Source of the DNA: Eubacteriaceae bacterium
GTDB taxonomy: Bacteria > Bacillota > Clostridia > Eubacteriales > Anaerofustaceae
DNA: 8,874 nt
NCBI GenBank assembly: GCA_017613995.1
Contig: JAGACT010000112.1
Span: 1 to 8,874 of the forward strand
Reading direction: 5' to 3'
In this document: positions 6,337-8,874 of the stretch, piece after piece
How the letters are laid out: each line of letters starts with the position of its first letter
How positions within the stretch are numbered: the first letter of the stretch is position 1
Program-made: the position numbers and the translations under genes
Notes under the pieces: generated by a model
What the model was told of the DNA's origin: nothing
Seen by the model: only the letters and a program-made list of their open reading frames with translations
The model's database searches: none

Positions 6337-7452
6337 ATGGAAATGACAAATTCATACTGCGTGGTGGATCTTGATGCGCTGAGATCGAATTACCGCTTCG
6401 TAAAGGGGCTGAATCCAGACAAGGAAGCGATCGCCATAGTAAAGGCGGACAGCTACGGCCACGGAGCCGTCAGATGCGCCAGGGCTCTGTACGAGGAAGG
6501 AGTTAGATACTTCGCGGTGGCCAATCTCGACGAGGCGGAGGAGCTTCTGGACGGGCTGAACGGTATCACGGTGCTCATCCTGGGCTACATCGACGAGAAC
6601 AGGTTCTACGAAGTCGTCCAGTACAACATCATCTGCGCGGTATATTCCCTTGAGTTCGCCAGGCTTCTGAACGAATACTCCATGAAGGCGGGAAAAGTGA
6701 CGAAGGTGCACATAAAGGTGAATACGGGCATGAACCGTCTGGGCTTCGATCCCCTCTCCCCCGGTTTCGAGGACAAGATCCGGGAGATAGTCTCCATGAA
6801 GGGACTCAGCGTCGAGGGCATCTTCTCCCACTATTCCACAGCGGACGAGGAGGACCTGTCCTATTCACAAAGACAGCGCTCCATCTTCGAGGGCGCGGTG
6901 GAGACCCTGAAGAAGGCGGGAGCCGATCTTAAGCTCATCCACATCTCCAACTCCGCGGCAGCCATGATCTTCGACTGCCCCGTATCCAACGCCTTCAGGC
7001 CGGGCCTGGTGCTATACGGATACTCACCGCTGCCCGGCAGGAAGATGCAGGAGCACCTTAAACCGGTGATGAGCGTCTATGCCCACATCGCCAACATCTT
7101 CGAACTGAGAAAGGGCGAGAGCATCAGCTACGGCAGACGCTACACCGCCGATTCCGACAGGAGGATCGCCACGGTGACCATCGGCTACGCCGACGGGTAC
7201 GCCCGCGCCCTCAGCAACAGGGCGTACGTGGTGGCCAACGGACAGAAGGCCCCCATCAGGGGCAGCGTGTGCATGGACATGATCATGTGCGACATCACGG
7301 GCATCGACGGACTCAGGGTCGGGGATACCGTCATGGTCCTGGGCCCGGAGGTGGACGCCGCGCTGCTGGCGTCCCTGACGGACACCATACCCTACGAGAT
7401 AACCTGCGACATAACCAAGAGAGTCAAAAGAGTCTATAAGGAAGACCGATGA
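6337..7452 (+). CDS. alr: Alanine racemase
   Basis: PLP-dependent enzyme that interconverts L- and D-alanine in the cytoplasm, supplying D-Ala for peptidoglycan. The 371-residue product has the fold-III TIM barrel followed by a C-terminal beta domain. Lys36 in VKADSYGHG holds PLP (most family members have KADAYGHG; here Ala is Ser39). The second catalytic base is Tyr265 in ISYGRRYTA. Other landmarks are HIKVNTGMNRLGF (125-137, Lys127 and Arg134), FRPGLVLYGYSP (220-231) and GSVCMDM (309-315), next to the substrate pocket. AAAGGAA precedes the start. The last 4 nt (ATGA) overlap the next gene, so the two are co-transcribed. A racemase for another amino acid cannot be fully excluded, but all Alr hallmarks are present. 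Confidence 0.95.
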   Translation: MEMTNSYCVVDLDALRSNYRFVKGLNPDKEAIAIVKADSYGHGAVRCARALYEEGVRYFAVANLDEAEELLDGLNGITVLILGYIDENRFYEVVQYNIICAVYSLEFARLLNEYSMKAGKVTKVHIKVNTGMNRLGFDPLSPGFEDKIREIVSMKGLSVEGIFSHYSTADEEDLSYSQRQRSIFEGAVETLKKAGADLKLIHISNSAAAMIFDCPVSNAFRPGLVLYGYSPLPGRKMQEHLKPVMSVYAHIANIFELRKGESISYGRRYTADSDRRIATVTIGYADGYARALSNRAYVVANGQKAPIRGSVCMDMIMCDITGIDGLRVGDTVMVLGPEVDAALLASLTDTIPYEITCDITKRVKRVYKEDR

Positions 7453-8096
7453 AAAGAGCGATCATAGGTTGCGGGATAATCCGCAGTGACATTGAACCCA
7501 TAGTCGAGTCCCTTCCTTATGAAGCGGACGTGTTCTGGCTGGACGCGGAGCTTCACAACGTTCCTGAGAACCTGAAAAGCGTCCTGCAGGAAAAGATAGA
7601 CGAACTTGCCGGCTATGACGAGATCATCATCACCTACGCCCTGTGCGGCAATGCCCTGCTGGGGATAAAGAGCGACACATCGACTCTGATCTTCATCAGG
7701 GGAGACGACTGCATCTACGCGGATATGTGCCACCGGCCCGATTACATGGACCTGAGGCGTTCCTCCATCTTCCTGAGCCGCGGCTGGCTCTCCACCCGCC
7801 GCAACGCCGACGTCATGTATCAGGAGACGCTGAAAAAATACGGTGAAAGCCGCACCCAGATGATCTACGAGGCCATGTATGGAAACTACAGGCACCTGGT
7901 GTACATGAAGCTGGAGGACGAGGTGGATCCCGAGACCATGGAAAAGCTCGAGAAGCTCGCCGGGATCATGGATACGGACATCCTTGTACTGGACGGCAGC
8001 ATCGAAATGTACCGGGAACTGCTGGAGCTGAAGGATTCGGAGCACATAGCGAGGCTCGAGCCCGGCACCGAGATCACGATGGATATTTTCAGATAG
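7449..8096 (+). CDS. DUF1638 domain-containing protein
   Basis: A 215-residue soluble protein with no signal peptide or membrane segment. The order of conserved pieces matches the DUF1638 family: an N-terminal GCG (Cys8), AELHNVPENL (33-42), ITYALCGNALLGI (61-73, Cys66), RGDDCIY (84-90, Cys88) and FLSRGWLSTRR (108-118). Cys8, His36, Cys66 and Cys88 would be reasonable metal- or cofactor-binding residues; this is inference from their conservation in the family as I remember it. The function of DUF1638 is not established. I recall it often lying near corrinoid-dependent methyltransferase genes in anaerobes, and none is visible here. The start overlaps the alr stop by 4 nt (ATGA), and the next gene follows after 17 bp, so it sits in the middle of an operon. 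Confidence 0.75.
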   Translation: MKRAIIGCGIIRSDIEPIVESLPYEADVFWLDAELHNVPENLKSVLQEKIDELAGYDEIIITYALCGNALLGIKSDTSTLIFIRGDDCIYADMCHRPDYMDLRRSSIFLSRGWLSTRRNADVMYQETLKKYGESRTQMIYEAMYGNYRHLVYMKLEDEVDPETMEKLEKLAGIMDTDILVLDGSIEMYRELLELKDSEHIARLEPGTEITMDIFR

Positions 8097-8113
8097 GATC
8101 GAAGGAGAGAGCC

Positions 8114-8874
8114 ATGAAGGATTCATCCGTAACCAGGGAATTCAGGATGGAAACGGGAGACGGGGCGATGAACGTCATCGTTTTCGGTAAGGGGGATATC
8201 CCCCTGGTCGTCATACCCGGCCTGAGAACGTCATCCCTGGAGGGAACGTCCATGTTCCTTTCCGCGTATTATCATAAGTTCAAAAAACATTTCCGGACAT
8301 ACATCCTGGACGTGAAGGAACCGGTGAAGGAAGGCTCGACCATCGCCGGCATGGCGAAGGATGCCCTCGGGGCCCTGGATCAGCTCGGGGTCGGTGATTT
8401 CATGCTATACGGCATCTCCATGGGGGGAATGATCGCCCAGCAGATGGCGGCGGCATCCGGCGGCAGGGTGAAAAAGCTCCTGCTGGCTCTGACCGCCTGC
8501 AGGGCCAACGATACGGTGCGGGACGCAGTGGGCACCTGGATATCCCAGATCGAAAGAGGGGACATAAAGGGGTTCATCGCAGATTATTCCGAAAGGGGCT
8601 ACTCCGAAGCATACAGAAGGAAACACTCCCTCCTGCTCAAAGCTGCCTCGGCGGGAATGAAGGTGAAGGACACACAAAGATTTCTCATGCTCTGCAGGGC
8701 GATACTCTCCTTCGACGGGAAGGACGATCTCAGACGGATCAGCTGCCCGGTCACGGTGATAGGCGCCGAAAAGGACAGAGTGGTATCCGGGGAAGCGTCC
8801 CTGGAGCTGGCGGAGGCTCTGGGCTGCGGCTGCCACATGTATCCGGACCTGAGCCACGAAGCCTACAACGAGGC
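8114..8874 (+). CDS. Alpha/beta hydrolase fold protein, C-terminus cut by window end
   Basis: The frame stays open from the ATG at 8114 to the window edge: 253 codons, starting MKDSSVTREFRMETGDGAMN. The product has the alpha/beta hydrolase order: the oxyanion-hole strand LVVIPGLRTSS (31-41), the nucleophile elbow YGISMGGMIAQQM (99-111, Ser102), a cap-like insert (about 130-205), the acid strand VTVIGAEKDRVV (213-224, Asp221) and the catalytic His248 in DLSHEAYNE. The complete Ser-Asp-His triad suggests an active esterase, lipase or C-C hydrolase; the substrate is unknown. There is no signal peptide, so it is probably cytoplasmic. AAGGAG lies about 7 nt before the ATG. Only a short tail should be missing, since the His motif is normally within 20-30 residues of the end. 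Confidence 0.86.
   Translation, partial: MKDSSVTREFRMETGDGAMNVIVFGKGDIPLVVIPGLRTSSLEGTSMFLSAYYHKFKKHFRTYILDVKEPVKEGSTIAGMAKDALGALDQLGVGDFMLYGISMGGMIAQQMAAASGGRVKKLLLALTACRANDTVRDAVGTWISQIERGDIKGFIADYSERGYSEAYRRKHSLLLKAASAGMKVKDTQRFLMLCRAILSFDGKDDLRRISCPVTVIGAEKDRVVSGEASLELAEALGCGCHMYPDLSHEAYNE

Overview
The window is an ordinary chromosomal housekeeping segment from a Gram-positive-type anaerobe, most likely a member of the Clostridia (Bacillota). The evidence is strong AGGAGG-type ribosome binding sites, the greA-lysS and rplI-dnaB pairings, a DUF1638 gene, and heavy use of AGG/AGA and ATA codons in DNA that looks by eye more than half G+C. The genus cannot be read from the sequence. No mobile element, CRISPR array, tRNA, rRNA or prophage feature was seen.

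Layout. Positions 1-190 (minus strand) hold the 5' end of a GNAT-family acetyltransferase. A strong hairpin at 223-256 separates it from the greA-lysS operon (2709 down to 282, minus strand): transcript-cleavage factor GreA, then a 641-residue lysyl-tRNA synthetase with an extra C-terminal tRNA-binding (MetRS-C/Trbp111-type) domain. Between greA and the divergent deoC gene lies a compact control region. It has a near-consensus greA promoter (TTGACT-17-TACAAT), a probable deoC promoter (TTTACA-18-TAAACT), and a long imperfect inverted repeat whose two ends touch the two -35 boxes.

On the plus strand, deoC (deoxyribose-phosphate aldolase), rplI (ribosomal protein bL9), dnaB (replicative helicase) and an rlmB-type rRNA 2'-O-methyltransferase are tightly packed from 2891 to 6155. 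rplI/dnaB overlap by 1 nt and dnaB/rlmB by 11 nt, so the four are probably one transcript that joins nucleoside catabolism, ribosome function and replication. A hairpin sits on the rlmB stop codon. After an AT-rich gap of about 180 bp comes a second plus-strand cluster: alr (alanine racemase, cell-wall D-alanine), a DUF1638 protein overlapping alr by 4 nt, and an alpha/beta hydrolase cut by the window end.

Nothing here is a clearly new multi-gene system. The items most worth a second look are the LysRS fusion, the dyad spanning both divergent -35 boxes, and the alr-DUF1638-hydrolase cluster.
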